Source of the DNA: an uncultured Bacteroidales bacterium
GTDB lineage: Bacteria > Bacteroidota > Bacteroidia > Bacteroidales > Paludibacteraceae
NCBI GenBank assembly: GCA_945921355.1
Contig: CAMEKM010000003.1
Span: forward strand, 1-64,000
Direction of reading: 5' to 3'
Length of the DNA stretch: 64,000 bases
Position 1 is the first letter of the stretch. Each line of letters begins with the position of its first letter. A program made the position numbers and the translations under genes. Below are positions 51,300 to 59,890 of this stretch, one piece after another. Below the pieces are notes generated by a model. The model made no database searches. It worked only from the letters and a program-made list of their open reading frames with translations, and was not told the origin of the DNA.

Positions 51300-51413
51300 A
51301 TGATTTAGTTATTTATATCGTATAAATGTGCCACAGATGTGTTCTTATGAACCCGTCAATAACCCGTAATCAGCAGCCAATTTGCGGTCAAGTGATGGAG
51401 GGTGTGGTGGCAA

Positions 51414-52811
51414 TTAATTTATAGGTAGTTTACTATATAGTTTTTTTCCTGCTTCGTTTTTGGGTATTTCATCAATGACACGAATCTGGAATGAAGTGGC
51501 AACAATATGTGTTTTTTGCACGAGTGTGTCTTTGACATCATTTTGTTTGTCTGCATTAGTAATATAGACGAGCATTTTTTCATCCGTACCTACGCAAGCA
51601 CACTCAATCCCGCAGTCTGTTTGTACGATTTGTTCGCATTCATCTAGTCCGACACGCATGCCAAAGAGTTTGAGGAATCGTCCCATGCGACCAACGATGT
51701 AGTAACAACCATCTTCGTCAAAGTAAGCAAGATCGCCTGTTCGAATATATCCATCGCGTTCGTCTCCTAACGCCAGATCCGCTTGCTCGCGAGCATATCC
51801 CATTGTAACATTTTTGCCACGATAGCACATCTCGCCTTCGGTATGAGGCGTAGTGATAGGGTTACCGTCCGTGTCAATAAGTGATAATTCGCCATTAGGA
51901 ACTGCAATGCCGATACTTCCAACCTTCTCTAGTGCCCATTTCGCAGGAAGATACGCCATGCGTGCGGTGCATTCAGATTGACCATAGGTGGCTATCCAAC
52001 GTTTGCCATTGTCGCGACAATACTCTGCAAACTTAATATTGAGATCAGCTGGCATTTTTCCTCCACCTTGTGTAAGTAGCTCCAAATGAGGGAGGTCCAT
52101 GCGGAAGAAACGCATAAGATTGAGAATCTGAAAACTATATGGAACACCAGTAAAGGATGTGGCTTGTTGTTCTTTGAGGAACTTCCAGAAATTAGGGTCT
52201 GTCATACTCAATCCTGTGATGAGAATGGTTGCTCCTACTCGTAAGTGACTGAAGACCATAGATAATCCCATGGTGTAGTAGAGTGGCAAAACCATTAGCG
52301 GGCGATCCGTTCCTTTTAAATCGAAGAATGTGGAGATGTTGAGTCCAGCCGCCTCGATATTGTCGTATTTATGACGAACGAGTTTAGGGCTACCTGTGCT
52401 ACCTGATGTGGGAAGTAGGTGGGATAGTTCGCTATGAAGAGTTGGCGTAGTGTCAGATATTTTGGCAAGTGTGTAATCGTATTGACAATCAACGACTTCG
52501 CCTTGCACTGCAAAATGATTAGGTGCGCAGATATATGTGGGTTGATAGGTGTGGAGCAATTGCTGGTATAGTGTGTCTTCCGTCTTGACATTGAGGATAA
52601 GTGGTACCAACTGGCGACTATCTAACATGCTCATTACCCATGCAATTCCACCTACGTTGTTCTCCACAAGAAGAAAACATAACGAGCGTGTAGGGATGAG
52701 TAATGTAATATGCTTTGAGAGTTGGCTAATTTCTGCATAGCGCAACTCTGCCCCACTGGAGTCAATGGCGACAATGCGTTGTGGGTCAATATGTTGTAAA
52801 TCTAAAATCAT
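51414..52811 (-). CDS. AMP-forming acyl-CoA/acyl-ACP synthetase
   Basis: A member of the ANL adenylating superfamily, which activates a carboxylic acid with ATP and loads it on CoA or ACP. Motifs: TSGSTGSPK (135-143), ATYGQSECTARMAY, YIRTGDLAYFDEDG, LKLFGMRVGLDECE and the C-terminal catalytic lysine in NEAGKK (about 456). At 465 residues it is compact. With ACPs next door, ACP loading is plausible. Its start shares one base with the SDR stop (TAATG), which shows translational coupling. Confidence 0.87.
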   Translation of the reverse strand: MILDLQHIDPQRIVAIDSSGAELRYAEISQLSKHITLLIPTRSLCFLLVENNVGGIAWVMSMLDSRQLVPLILNVKTEDTLYQQLLHTYQPTYICAPNHFAVQGEVVDCQYDYTLAKISDTTPTLHSELSHLLPTSGSTGSPKLVRHKYDNIEAAGLNISTFFDLKGTDRPLMVLPLYYTMGLSMVFSHLRVGATILITGLSMTDPNFWKFLKEQQATSFTGVPYSFQILNLMRFFRMDLPHLELLTQGGGKMPADLNIKFAEYCRDNGKRWIATYGQSECTARMAYLPAKWALEKVGSIGIAVPNGELSLIDTDGNPITTPHTEGEMCYRGKNVTMGYAREQADLALGDERDGYIRTGDLAYFDEDGCYYIVGRMGRFLKLFGMRVGLDECEQIVQTDCGIECACVGTDEKMLVYITNADKQNDVKDTLVQKTHIVATSFQIRVIDEIPKNEAGKKLYSKLPIN

Positions 52812-53539
52812 TATATGGAAGCGCAGCCATCTACGCCAAGAATTTGTCCAGAAATATAGTTTGCTCTATCGGAAGCAAGGAACGCGCATGCGTGTGCGAT
52901 GTCTTCTGGTGTGCCTAATCTACCTAAAGCGATGCGTCCGATGCGAGCATCAATCTTTTCGCCATCGCTCTCATAGAGTTCGGCGAAGCGTTCAGTTTTG
53001 ACGATGCCAGGTGCTACTGCATTAACGCGGATGCCCTGTGCTGCAAGTTCTTTAGCTGCGGATTTGGTCATTGAGATGATAGCACCTTTTGTTGCAGAAT
53101 ATGCTACTTGACCAGGTGATCCGAGTACCGCAGTCACGGAGGCAATGTTGACAATAGAGCCTCCACCGCATCGCGCCATGAGACGACTAACCAACTGAAG
53201 CAATTCCATCGCAGCAATAACATTCACGAGGAACATGCGTTCTGTCTCCTCGCGGGTAATCATGCCTATCTTACGATTGTAAACGATACCCGCATTGTTA
53301 ACGAGGCAGTCAATGCGTCCTTCGGTTTTGAAGATTTGCATAAAAGCAGTCTTTACGCTAGTAGCATCGGTGATGTCTAGCACAACAGGATGAATATGCT
53401 CGTTGTTAGCAGTGAAGTCTTGTCTATCGCACGCATATACAATGGCTCCGTCAACAGCAAACTGCTCAGCAATTTGTCGTCCGATTCCTTGTGCAGCACC
53501 TGTGATGATGCACACTTTATTTTCAAGTAGTTGGCTCAT
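52811..53539 (-). CDS. SDR-family ketoreductase 1 (FabG-like)
   Basis: A short-chain dehydrogenase with TGAAQGIG (13-20), NNAG (81-84), catalytic S134, Y147 and K151 (YSATK), and the FabG-type ending SGQILGVDG. It would reduce a 3-oxoacyl-ACP to the 3-hydroxy form, fitting the local KAS III and ACPs. 242 residues. It starts 2 nt after the other SDR and is coupled to the ligase. Confidence 0.87.
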   Translation of the reverse strand: MSQLLENKVCIITGAAQGIGRQIAEQFAVDGAIVYACDRQDFTANNEHIHPVVLDITDATSVKTAFMQIFKTEGRIDCLVNNAGIVYNRKIGMITREETERMFLVNVIAAMELLQLVSRLMARCGGGSIVNIASVTAVLGSPGQVAYSATKGAIISMTKSAAKELAAQGIRVNAVAPGIVKTERFAELYESDGEKIDARIGRIALGRLGTPEDIAHACAFLASDRANYISGQILGVDGCASI

Positions 53540-53541
53540 GA

Positions 53542-54288
53542 TTATGATAATGTAAGTCCTCCGTCAAGTTTGATCTCTGTACCAGTAGTCCATGCAGATG
53601 CATCAGACAGCAAGTAAATAGTAGCATATGCTACTTCTTCTGGTTTGCCGTATCGCTTGATTGGATATTGAGCTAAATTAGCATTTTTTTGTTCTTCACT
53701 AATAGGAATGTTACTCAGTGCTTCTGTCTCGATCATTGCAGGATTGACGCTATTGAAACGAATGTTTTTGCTGGCAAGTTCGAGAGCTGCTGAACGCATA
53801 AAAGCATCTAGACCACTTTTAGTAACTGCGTAGAGCGCATTAGCCGTAGAAACGCGATATACTCCAGCTGCAGATGAGATGAATACAACGGAAGAATTCT
53901 TTGCTAATTTCTTTCGTTTTAATAGTTGCTTTGTCAATAGAATAGGAGCGTGTAGGTTGATTTGCTCAAACTCATTGATTTTGGCTTTGGTGATAGCTTG
54001 AATGGGGACTAGCCCTAAAATACCAGCACTATGCACACATCCCGTGAGGGTAGGCAGTTGCTCAACTATAGTAATAATATCTTCTTCAATTGTAATGTCA
54101 GCCACAATATATTTGTGTTGCCCCTCTTTTAATTGAGACAACGTCTCTTGCAATCTACTTTCATTACGTCCTGTAAGAATAATATCGGCTCCTAGTTTAC
54201 TACATTCTATAGCAATAGTGCGACCGATGCCAGAAGAGGCACCAGTGACAAGAATTGTTTTACCTATTAGTGCAAAAGGATTATGCAT
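53542..54288 (-). CDS. SDR-family oxidoreductase 2
   Basis: A short-chain dehydrogenase with TGASSGIG (15-22), the usual NNAG replaced by HSAG (86-89), Y153 and K157 (YAVTK), and TGTEIKLDGG at the end. Two different SDRs in tandem suggest two reduction steps, or a reduction and an oxidation, on the acyl chain or on a sugar. 248 residues. Its start overlaps the ACP-2 stop by one base (TAATG). Confidence 0.85.
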   Translation of the reverse strand: MHNPFALIGKTILVTGASSGIGRTIAIECSKLGADIILTGRNESRLQETLSQLKEGQHKYIVADITIEEDIITIVEQLPTLTGCVHSAGILGLVPIQAITKAKINEFEQINLHAPILLTKQLLKRKKLAKNSSVVFISSAAGVYRVSTANALYAVTKSGLDAFMRSAALELASKNIRFNSVNPAMIETEALSNIPISEEQKNANLAQYPIKRYGKPEEVAYATIYLLSDASAWTTGTEIKLDGGLTLS

Positions 54289-54515
54289 TATTGTTTGCTT
54301 GCTACAAGATCAAAGAGCTCCTGAATGGTATTAGTTTTGCGCATTTCTTCAGGAGGAAGAACAATACCATACTCTTCATCAACCATGGTAATTACCAATA
54401 ATGCCACCAAAGATGTCCATCCTTCCACTTTGCGGAAGTTAGTTTCTGGTGTCAGTTCTACGTTTAGTTCATCAAATTGATCAGCTACGTTTTGAATAAA
54501 AAGTTGAATATCCAT
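54288..54515 (-). CDS. Acyl carrier protein (ACP-2 of the locus)
   Basis: A 75-residue carrier with the modified Ser at 35 in GWTSLVALLV; the usual Asp before that Ser is Thr here, as seen in some specialised ACPs. The charge and helix pattern (VDEEYGIVLPPEEM) fit. It is the second ACP in the operon, placed between the PglD-like acyltransferase and SDR 2, and so a good candidate to deliver the acyl group to the amino sugar. Confidence 0.82.
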   Translation of the reverse strand: MDIQLFIQNVADQFDELNVELTPETNFRKVEGWTSLVALLVITMVDEEYGIVLPPEEMRKTNTIQELFDLVASKQ

Positions 54516-54536
54516 AATTTTTTGTATTAAAAGTGA

Positions 54537-55166
54537 TTACATTAATTTCTTTGCGGGGTTCCCCATAACTGTGGTTCCTTCTTTTACCCGACGAATAACA
54601 AAACTGCATGCGGCTACTCGTGAGTGGCTTTCTATTGTTACATTGTGGCTAATCATTGCGGAAGTGTGGATATCAGTTCCATCTTGCACAATTGTTCCGC
54701 CAACAAGCGTTACATGCGTATCGATTCTATTCCAGTTTCCTATAACAGAATCATGCCCTACTACAGTGTATGATTGAATGAGATTATATTTGCCAACTTT
54801 TGCATCTGCCCCAATAGATGTGAATGCACCAACGATGGTGCCTTCTCCAATCTGTACATTAGTTCCCAGACGTGCAGTAGCATGAATCATTGTAAGGAAT
54901 TTTCCACCTCTAACTACAATCTCTTCCATGCATTTTTGTCTACTAGTTCCTCCTATGGAACAAACAAATACTTCGTCTTCTTGTGGTTGGTAGCCTTGTA
55001 TAGGAGCAATTATAGGAGGATAATTAGCAAAATTATCTAGTGCTGCTACGTTGTCATCAATAAATCCACGGATGTCGTATTGTGTGCCATACCCAATACT
55101 TTCTCTTGCCATGTCATACATGGTTCTTCCCATGCCTCCTGCGCCTATAATAATCAAATGTTTCAT
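54537..55166 (-). CDS. PglD/NeuD-like sugar N-acyltransferase
   Basis: An N-terminal Rossmann-like UDP-sugar domain (HLIIIGAGGMGR) is joined to a C-terminal left-handed beta-helix (VQIGEGTIVGAFTSIGADAKVGKYNLI, HDSVIGNWNRID, TVMGNPAKKLM). In PglD the catalytic His sits at such a place and acetyl-CoA acylates the 4-amino group. Here ACP-2 follows after 21 nt, so an acyl-ACP donor is possible. The open frame reaches 55217, but the promoter at 55187-55218 shows that 55166 is the start (209 residues). It is the first gene of the downstream transcription unit. Confidence 0.85.
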   Translation of the reverse strand: MKHLIIIGAGGMGRTMYDMARESIGYGTQYDIRGFIDDNVAALDNFANYPPIIAPIQGYQPQEDEVFVCSIGGTSRQKCMEEIVVRGGKFLTMIHATARLGTNVQIGEGTIVGAFTSIGADAKVGKYNLIQSYTVVGHDSVIGNWNRIDTHVTLVGGTIVQDGTDIHTSAMISHNVTIESHSRVAACSFVIRRVKEGTTVMGNPAKKLM

Positions 55167-55186
55167 ACTTATGTGTATAAAGTCTG

Positions 55187-55218
55187 CAAAGTTACAACTT
55201 TTTTTTGAATTGTGCAAG
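55187..55218 (-). promoter_or_regulatory. Internal promoter of the acyl-sugar unit
   Basis: CTTG (55215-55218), 20 nt, TAACTTTG (55187-55194) on the reverse strand, in the gap between the pyruvyltransferase stop (55224) and the PglD-like start (55166). It gives the acyl-sugar genes a promoter of their own. Confidence 0.78.
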
Positions 55219-55223
55219 AAAAA

Positions 55224-56324
55224 TCACTTTGTCAAAGCAGAAAGTAGCAAATTTTCTGATTTAGATTTTATTTTATTGTAAAGAGGACGAATATCGGCAT
55301 AGTTTATTTCGTTAACAGACTTGGGATGAGTTTGATAGTGTTCAGATAGATTCATATGCTGTAGTAATGTTTGAACACGATCAGCATTTTTGCTCAGTCC
55401 AACTGTAATGAATTGTTTCTCAAAGATAGTTGCAAATGCGGTGCCGTGGAAGGAGGTTGCTACAACGAATTCAGCATCTCGAATAGCATGCAAGAAATCA
55501 ATAGGAGATGCATTAGAGATGTGATTTTTTCTAGGTAATGTATGCACTTGTGCATTCATAATTAGCAAATCACAGTTCATAGATTTAGCTTTCTCTGCAG
55601 CAAAAGCCATAGCTTCTTTAGATTGTATAAGTTCGTAGTAAAGTACATACTGCTGCTGATGGTACCGTGATTGAGGTAAGAGCTTACTCCACTGCTCTCG
55701 TGTGAGTAAGAGAGTAGGATCCAAGACCACATCGGCATCGTAGTTGAGACTATTAATGAGCTCTTTAAGACTATTTTCACGAACTAAGATTGTATCGAAT
55801 GCTTTAAGATATTGTTGGAATAATAGTCGGTCCTGATCATTTAAGGATATAATACCCATACTTGCGGCATAGGTAATACAACGAGTTGTTTTGGGGACGT
55901 TCTGACAAAAGAACATTGGATCAAATCCAACATATTTGCCTTCGTATTCTTGTGTTCGCCAAACTTGATCACTACCCACAATAATATAGTCATACAACCC
56001 ACTCTCAATTTGGGAATGAGGAGATGTATATTTAATTTGTGATTTCAATTCAAGAAAGTTGGAGGCAAATTGGTTGAATTTTTGCATTCGTATATATCGC
56101 CGAATAATCGTTAAGCAATCCGAGATAAAATTTATTATCTTATTGATACAACCTGTACCATGTATTGATTTGATTAACACGTACTGTTGTTGATGACTAA
56201 TGGGCCAATAGTCAATAAATTCGACAGAATGCCCCTGCTCACGCAAAAAGGTAAGTAGCGCATATGCTTGCAGCATCGCGCCATAATTATGTGCTCGATG
56301 ATATGTTAGAATTCCTATTTTCAT
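55224..56324 (-). CDS. Polysaccharide pyruvyl transferase family protein
   Basis: The pattern GILTYHRAHNYGAMLQAYAL at the N-terminus, IIVGSDQVWR, and DAEFVVATSFHGTAFATIF near the C-terminus are marks of PF04230. Such enzymes put a ketal-linked pyruvate on a sugar, adding negative charge to the polymer; some members act differently. 366 residues. It overlaps the Wzy gene by 4 nt. Confidence 0.87.
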   Translation of the reverse strand: MKIGILTYHRAHNYGAMLQAYALLTFLREQGHSVEFIDYWPISHQQQYVLIKSIHGTGCINKIINFISDCLTIIRRYIRMQKFNQFASNFLELKSQIKYTSPHSQIESGLYDYIIVGSDQVWRTQEYEGKYVGFDPMFFCQNVPKTTRCITYAASMGIISLNDQDRLLFQQYLKAFDTILVRENSLKELINSLNYDADVVLDPTLLLTREQWSKLLPQSRYHQQQYVLYYELIQSKEAMAFAAEKAKSMNCDLLIMNAQVHTLPRKNHISNASPIDFLHAIRDAEFVVATSFHGTAFATIFEKQFITVGLSKNADRVQTLLQHMNLSEHYQTHPKSVNEINYADIRPLYNKIKSKSENLLLSALTK

Positions 56325-57526
56325 GGTTGTTCTATTCTTTTTCTTTCTTGTTCACTCCATCCTACTAGAGTTCCAATACTAATCATAACTAGTACGCAGG
56401 TATGACTAAGAATAATGATTGATACTACACTCAAAACGGCAAAGATTGTTAGGATGGCTGCTAATGCAGGCGCATACGTGTTTTTTTGACGAATTGCTGT
56501 AATAGTATATAGTGTGGTAGAACCGAAAAATAAAACGTAGAAGATAAAGTTGAAAATACCATAATTATATATAATTTCCAAGAAGTCATTATGGGCGGTC
56601 AAGTTTTCCCAACTATATTTTGTGGTGGACAGATGTCCGTTACCAAAGATCCAAAATTCAAAATCTTGCATGCTCAGTCGTTGAATAAGACCATTCCAGA
56701 TATCTAATCGTCCTGAACCTGTTTCATCATCCCTATCGGAAAGGCGCTCAATGATATTATCTCCTAAGTACTTGATAAGTACATAGAATAGAATTACTAG
56801 TACAACCAAAGTGATAAATAGTATGATGGCTGTTTTGAGTCCTTTTTTTGAGATAAATTGCGATGCTAACAGATATGCGAATAATCCTAAAACGAGAGCA
56901 ATTAATCCTCCACGTTTGATGGAACTAACAATAATTACAGATACAATCAGAATGCTAATAACTCGTAACCAACGCTTATCGCATGCTAACATGATAGGTA
57001 ATAAATACAAAGCATAATATGCTACTCCAAAGTGACCTCTCTCGCCGAGTATATTGTATGTCGAATAGATAGAAAAATAGGAATATAGACATGCCAATAT
57101 TGTTAACATGATGATTACAAAGGTGTCATTTTTCTTTTCATACTGGAATGCAATGTTGTAGCTGCCCAAGAGTGATAGGAGTGGGGCTATAAATATCAAT
57201 ACATTAGCAATTAATTGTTTGATATTACCAGTATGTGTGACAAATAAGGATATACAAGTACCTATTATAAAAATAGTAAACCATTGAAAAAGTTTAGGTG
57301 TATTATGTATGGTATGATTGATGTGTTTTTCGCTGAAATACCACCACGCACATATAAACCAGACCGCGCAAAAGATTAATCTGATATAGTGAGCATATTG
57401 CAGTTCCACTTGCATGGTGTTGTCATCGTTCACAATCATATACATCGTGACCATGATATTCACAAAAAATGCAAACATCATATAGGCTTTTTGTAGTGTC
57501 TCTTTTGCTATTGTACCATTTCTCAT
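56321..57526 (-). CDS. O-antigen/capsule polymerase (Wzy-like)
   Basis: A membrane protein of 401 residues with about ten to twelve hydrophobic segments. The loop containing ENLTAHNDFLEIIYNYG is the mark of the Wzy_C/O-antigen ligase superfamily. It probably joins lipid-linked repeat units at the periplasmic side. The WaaL ligase alternative is less likely since the gene lies between the Wzx flippase and polysaccharide modification genes. The DNA here is visibly richer in A and T than the housekeeping genes. Confidence 0.82.
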   Translation of the reverse strand: MRNGTIAKETLQKAYMMFAFFVNIMVTMYMIVNDDNTMQVELQYAHYIRLIFCAVWFICAWWYFSEKHINHTIHNTPKLFQWFTIFIIGTCISLFVTHTGNIKQLIANVLIFIAPLLSLLGSYNIAFQYEKKNDTFVIIMLTILACLYSYFSIYSTYNILGERGHFGVAYYALYLLPIMLACDKRWLRVISILIVSVIIVSSIKRGGLIALVLGLFAYLLASQFISKKGLKTAIILFITLVVLVILFYVLIKYLGDNIIERLSDRDDETGSGRLDIWNGLIQRLSMQDFEFWIFGNGHLSTTKYSWENLTAHNDFLEIIYNYGIFNFIFYVLFFGSTTLYTITAIRQKNTYAPALAAILTIFAVLSVVSIIILSHTCVLVMISIGTLVGWSEQERKRIEQP

Positions 57527-57548
57527 TGTATAATGTTATTTGTAATTA

Positions 57549-58892
57549 TTATTTAAATCTATTAAAAATACCGACTATTAGGTCTTTCCAACCTAGTATG
57601 AAACTATATGTCTGTGTGTAAAAATACGAACGATATGTAGGGATGAATAAATGCGAAAAGTAGCCGGTACATATTGCAGTAATCACACTAGCTATCGCAA
57701 CACCAGTTACTCCATATCGTGGGATTAGCAATAAATTTAGCCCTATACATACGACACAACCTATAATATTGCGAATGACCACATATTTTTGTTTCTTCTC
57801 AATAACAATCAATGCTCCTGTGATTTGTGCACTAGCATATCCAATTGTCTTAAAAATCATTATCTGTAGCAATGTGATCGCTGCGGCGTATTCTGTGCCA
57901 AAGGTGTATTCAATTAATGGGCGTGAAATGAGACAAATCACAATGCAGATAATGATTGTACCCCATATGGTGATATTCATAAAGGATGCCGATTTTTTCT
58001 GGTAATCTTTGAGGTCATTGTGGTATGCTTTTACCAAAACAGGAGTGATTGTTTGCGCTAAAATAGTGGGGATAAATAGGCATATTTCCGCGAATTTCCC
58101 TGCTACTGAGTAGTATCCTACAGCTGTCTTGTCAATCATATTGCCAAGCATAACTTGATCAATTTTTTGATATATTACAACCGCCGCTCCGCTGAGCAAT
58201 AATGGAAATGATTGCTTGATTAGGTATAGGGCTGTCGCTTTGTCAAAGGTCCAATTGCGAATATTATCAATCTTACTTTTGTATGAAACGATATACCCAC
58301 TGGCGAGCAAAATAGTGTCAAATAATGTTGATAATATAAACCAGAAAAGGTCAGCTTGTATGAGTAGTAATGCCACTTTTATACCTGCACCTACTATAGT
58401 TCTTGTAATTTCTGTTTTGACAATGTACTCATTCCATACAATAGATGTGAAATAATTTCGTATTACGCCAAAACTATTCATAATCATGGATAAAGAGTAC
58501 ATAATAATCATCCATCTAGTAAATGTGTCTGCTTCAAATATCCATACACTGACCACAACCAATAGTATGGTAATAATGGCAAATAGTATTTTCAGAAGAA
58601 AGGCAGTACCTATGAGTTTGTTCTTTTCTTCGTTTCTATGTGCTTCTTCTCTAATCTCAATAGAGTCTAGACCAAAAGAGGCAAATACTTGAAACACTGC
58701 GATATAACTAAATACATAATTCATTAGTCCATATTGCTCTGGACCTAAATAGCGAGCTACGAATATACCGACTAACAAGCTACCCAATAGGGTCACAATT
58801 TTGCCAACAACTGCCCACACCAAATTCTTAACAACTTTTTGTTGAGTTGTTGAAATATTGAAACGAGAAATTATTTTATTGATTAAACTCAT
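57549..58892 (-). CDS. Polysaccharide flippase (Wzx-like)
   Basis: A MATE/MOP-superfamily membrane protein of 447 residues with about twelve to fourteen helices and the polysaccharide_synt N-terminal pattern (NLVWAVVGKIVTLLGSLLVGIFVARYLGPEQYGLMNYV). It moves undecaprenyl-linked repeat units across the inner membrane. Together with Wzy and the phosphoglycosyl transferase it defines a Wzx/Wzy-dependent pathway. Confidence 0.9.
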   Translation of the reverse strand: MSLINKIISRFNISTTQQKVVKNLVWAVVGKIVTLLGSLLVGIFVARYLGPEQYGLMNYVFSYIAVFQVFASFGLDSIEIREEAHRNEEKNKLIGTAFLLKILFAIITILLVVVSVWIFEADTFTRWMIIMYSLSMIMNSFGVIRNYFTSIVWNEYIVKTEITRTIVGAGIKVALLLIQADLFWFILSTLFDTILLASGYIVSYKSKIDNIRNWTFDKATALYLIKQSFPLLLSGAAVVIYQKIDQVMLGNMIDKTAVGYYSVAGKFAEICLFIPTILAQTITPVLVKAYHNDLKDYQKKSASFMNITIWGTIIICIVICLISRPLIEYTFGTEYAAAITLLQIMIFKTIGYASAQITGALIVIEKKQKYVVIRNIIGCVVCIGLNLLLIPRYGVTGVAIASVITAICTGYFSHLFIPTYRSYFYTQTYSFILGWKDLIVGIFNRFK

Positions 58893-58908
58893 TGTGTGTG
58901 TTCTTATA

Positions 58909-59886
58909 TTAATGCTTTAATATTTTCATGACCAATGCTAGCATTTTGTAACCCCAAGCAATAGGCATAAATCTAAGATATGAAACATGCAATTTATGCT
59001 TAATGCCTATGTCCTCTTGGCTCAATTTAGTCAATAATTTTTTTACGCGACTATCAGATAGTACTTTATTGATTGTTTGGATGGTCTTAGTATCTGTGAG
59101 TTTGTTTCTAAGGTACTTATTGTAGGTGAATGATGTGATGATTTTGAATTCTGTGAGCAAAAACGATGATGAAGTTGCCCAAGGCAATCGTATGGTGCTA
59201 AAATGATCTAGAATATTCAACACCGACAAATCCGCGGCATAGTTAGGATGATGAGTGGCACTAGTTTCACGCATTACATAATAATAAAAGCCCGCTTTGA
59301 TGACAGCCACTTTATTTGCGTGCTCCAGAAATGAAACAGTAAAGTCGTAAACTTCACCAGACTTGATGTTTGGATTAAAGCGCAGCTGGTTATTGCGGAT
59401 AATGGAGGTATTATAAATCAACTTGGGAGCAGTTGGGAAAATATCACACATCGCGTATAGCTGATCAATGGTGTACATCCCAGTCTCTAATGAATGTGGC
59501 TCTGTATGCGTGGCTTCTATTTGATTTTCAATAATACATGGTGCGATCAACGCATCTGCATCTTGCAAACCTTGTGTTATAATATCGATACAATTGGTAT
59601 GGAGATAATCATCGCCATCAAGACACAATATATAGTCGCCATGTGCAATCTCTATGCCTGCATTACGCGCGGCAGATACACCCTTGTTAACTTGGGTGAT
59701 ACCTATAGCACGTCTATCATTGCGTACAAAAGTGTCAATGATAGTGCCAGTAGAGTCTGTAGAACCATCATCAATAAAGATAAATTCACAGTCATCAGCA
59801 TTTCGCAATTGAGATAGGCTATGGATGGTCTTTGGCAAATATGCCTCAACATTATAACAAGGTATTATGATAGATAAAGATATCAT
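58909..59886 (-). CDS. Family 2 glycosyltransferase
   Basis: A GT-A fold enzyme: SIIIPCYNVEAYLPKTI, FIDDGSTDSTG, NKGVSAARNAGIEIAHGDYI and LDGDDYLH (DxD-type metal site). 325 residues with a short hydrophobic C-terminal part. It adds one sugar to the repeat unit in the cytoplasm; donor and acceptor are unknown. It lies 4 nt after the next glycosyltransferase gene. Confidence 0.9.
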   Translation of the reverse strand: MISLSIIIPCYNVEAYLPKTIHSLSQLRNADDCEFIFIDDGSTDSTGTIIDTFVRNDRRAIGITQVNKGVSAARNAGIEIAHGDYILCLDGDDYLHTNCIDIITQGLQDADALIAPCIIENQIEATHTEPHSLETGMYTIDQLYAMCDIFPTAPKLIYNTSIIRNNQLRFNPNIKSGEVYDFTVSFLEHANKVAVIKAGFYYYVMRETSATHHPNYAADLSVLNILDHFSTIRLPWATSSSFLLTEFKIITSFTYNKYLRNKLTDTKTIQTINKVLSDSRVKKLLTKLSQEDIGIKHKLHVSYLRFMPIAWGYKMLALVMKILKH

Positions 59887-59890
59887 AGAA

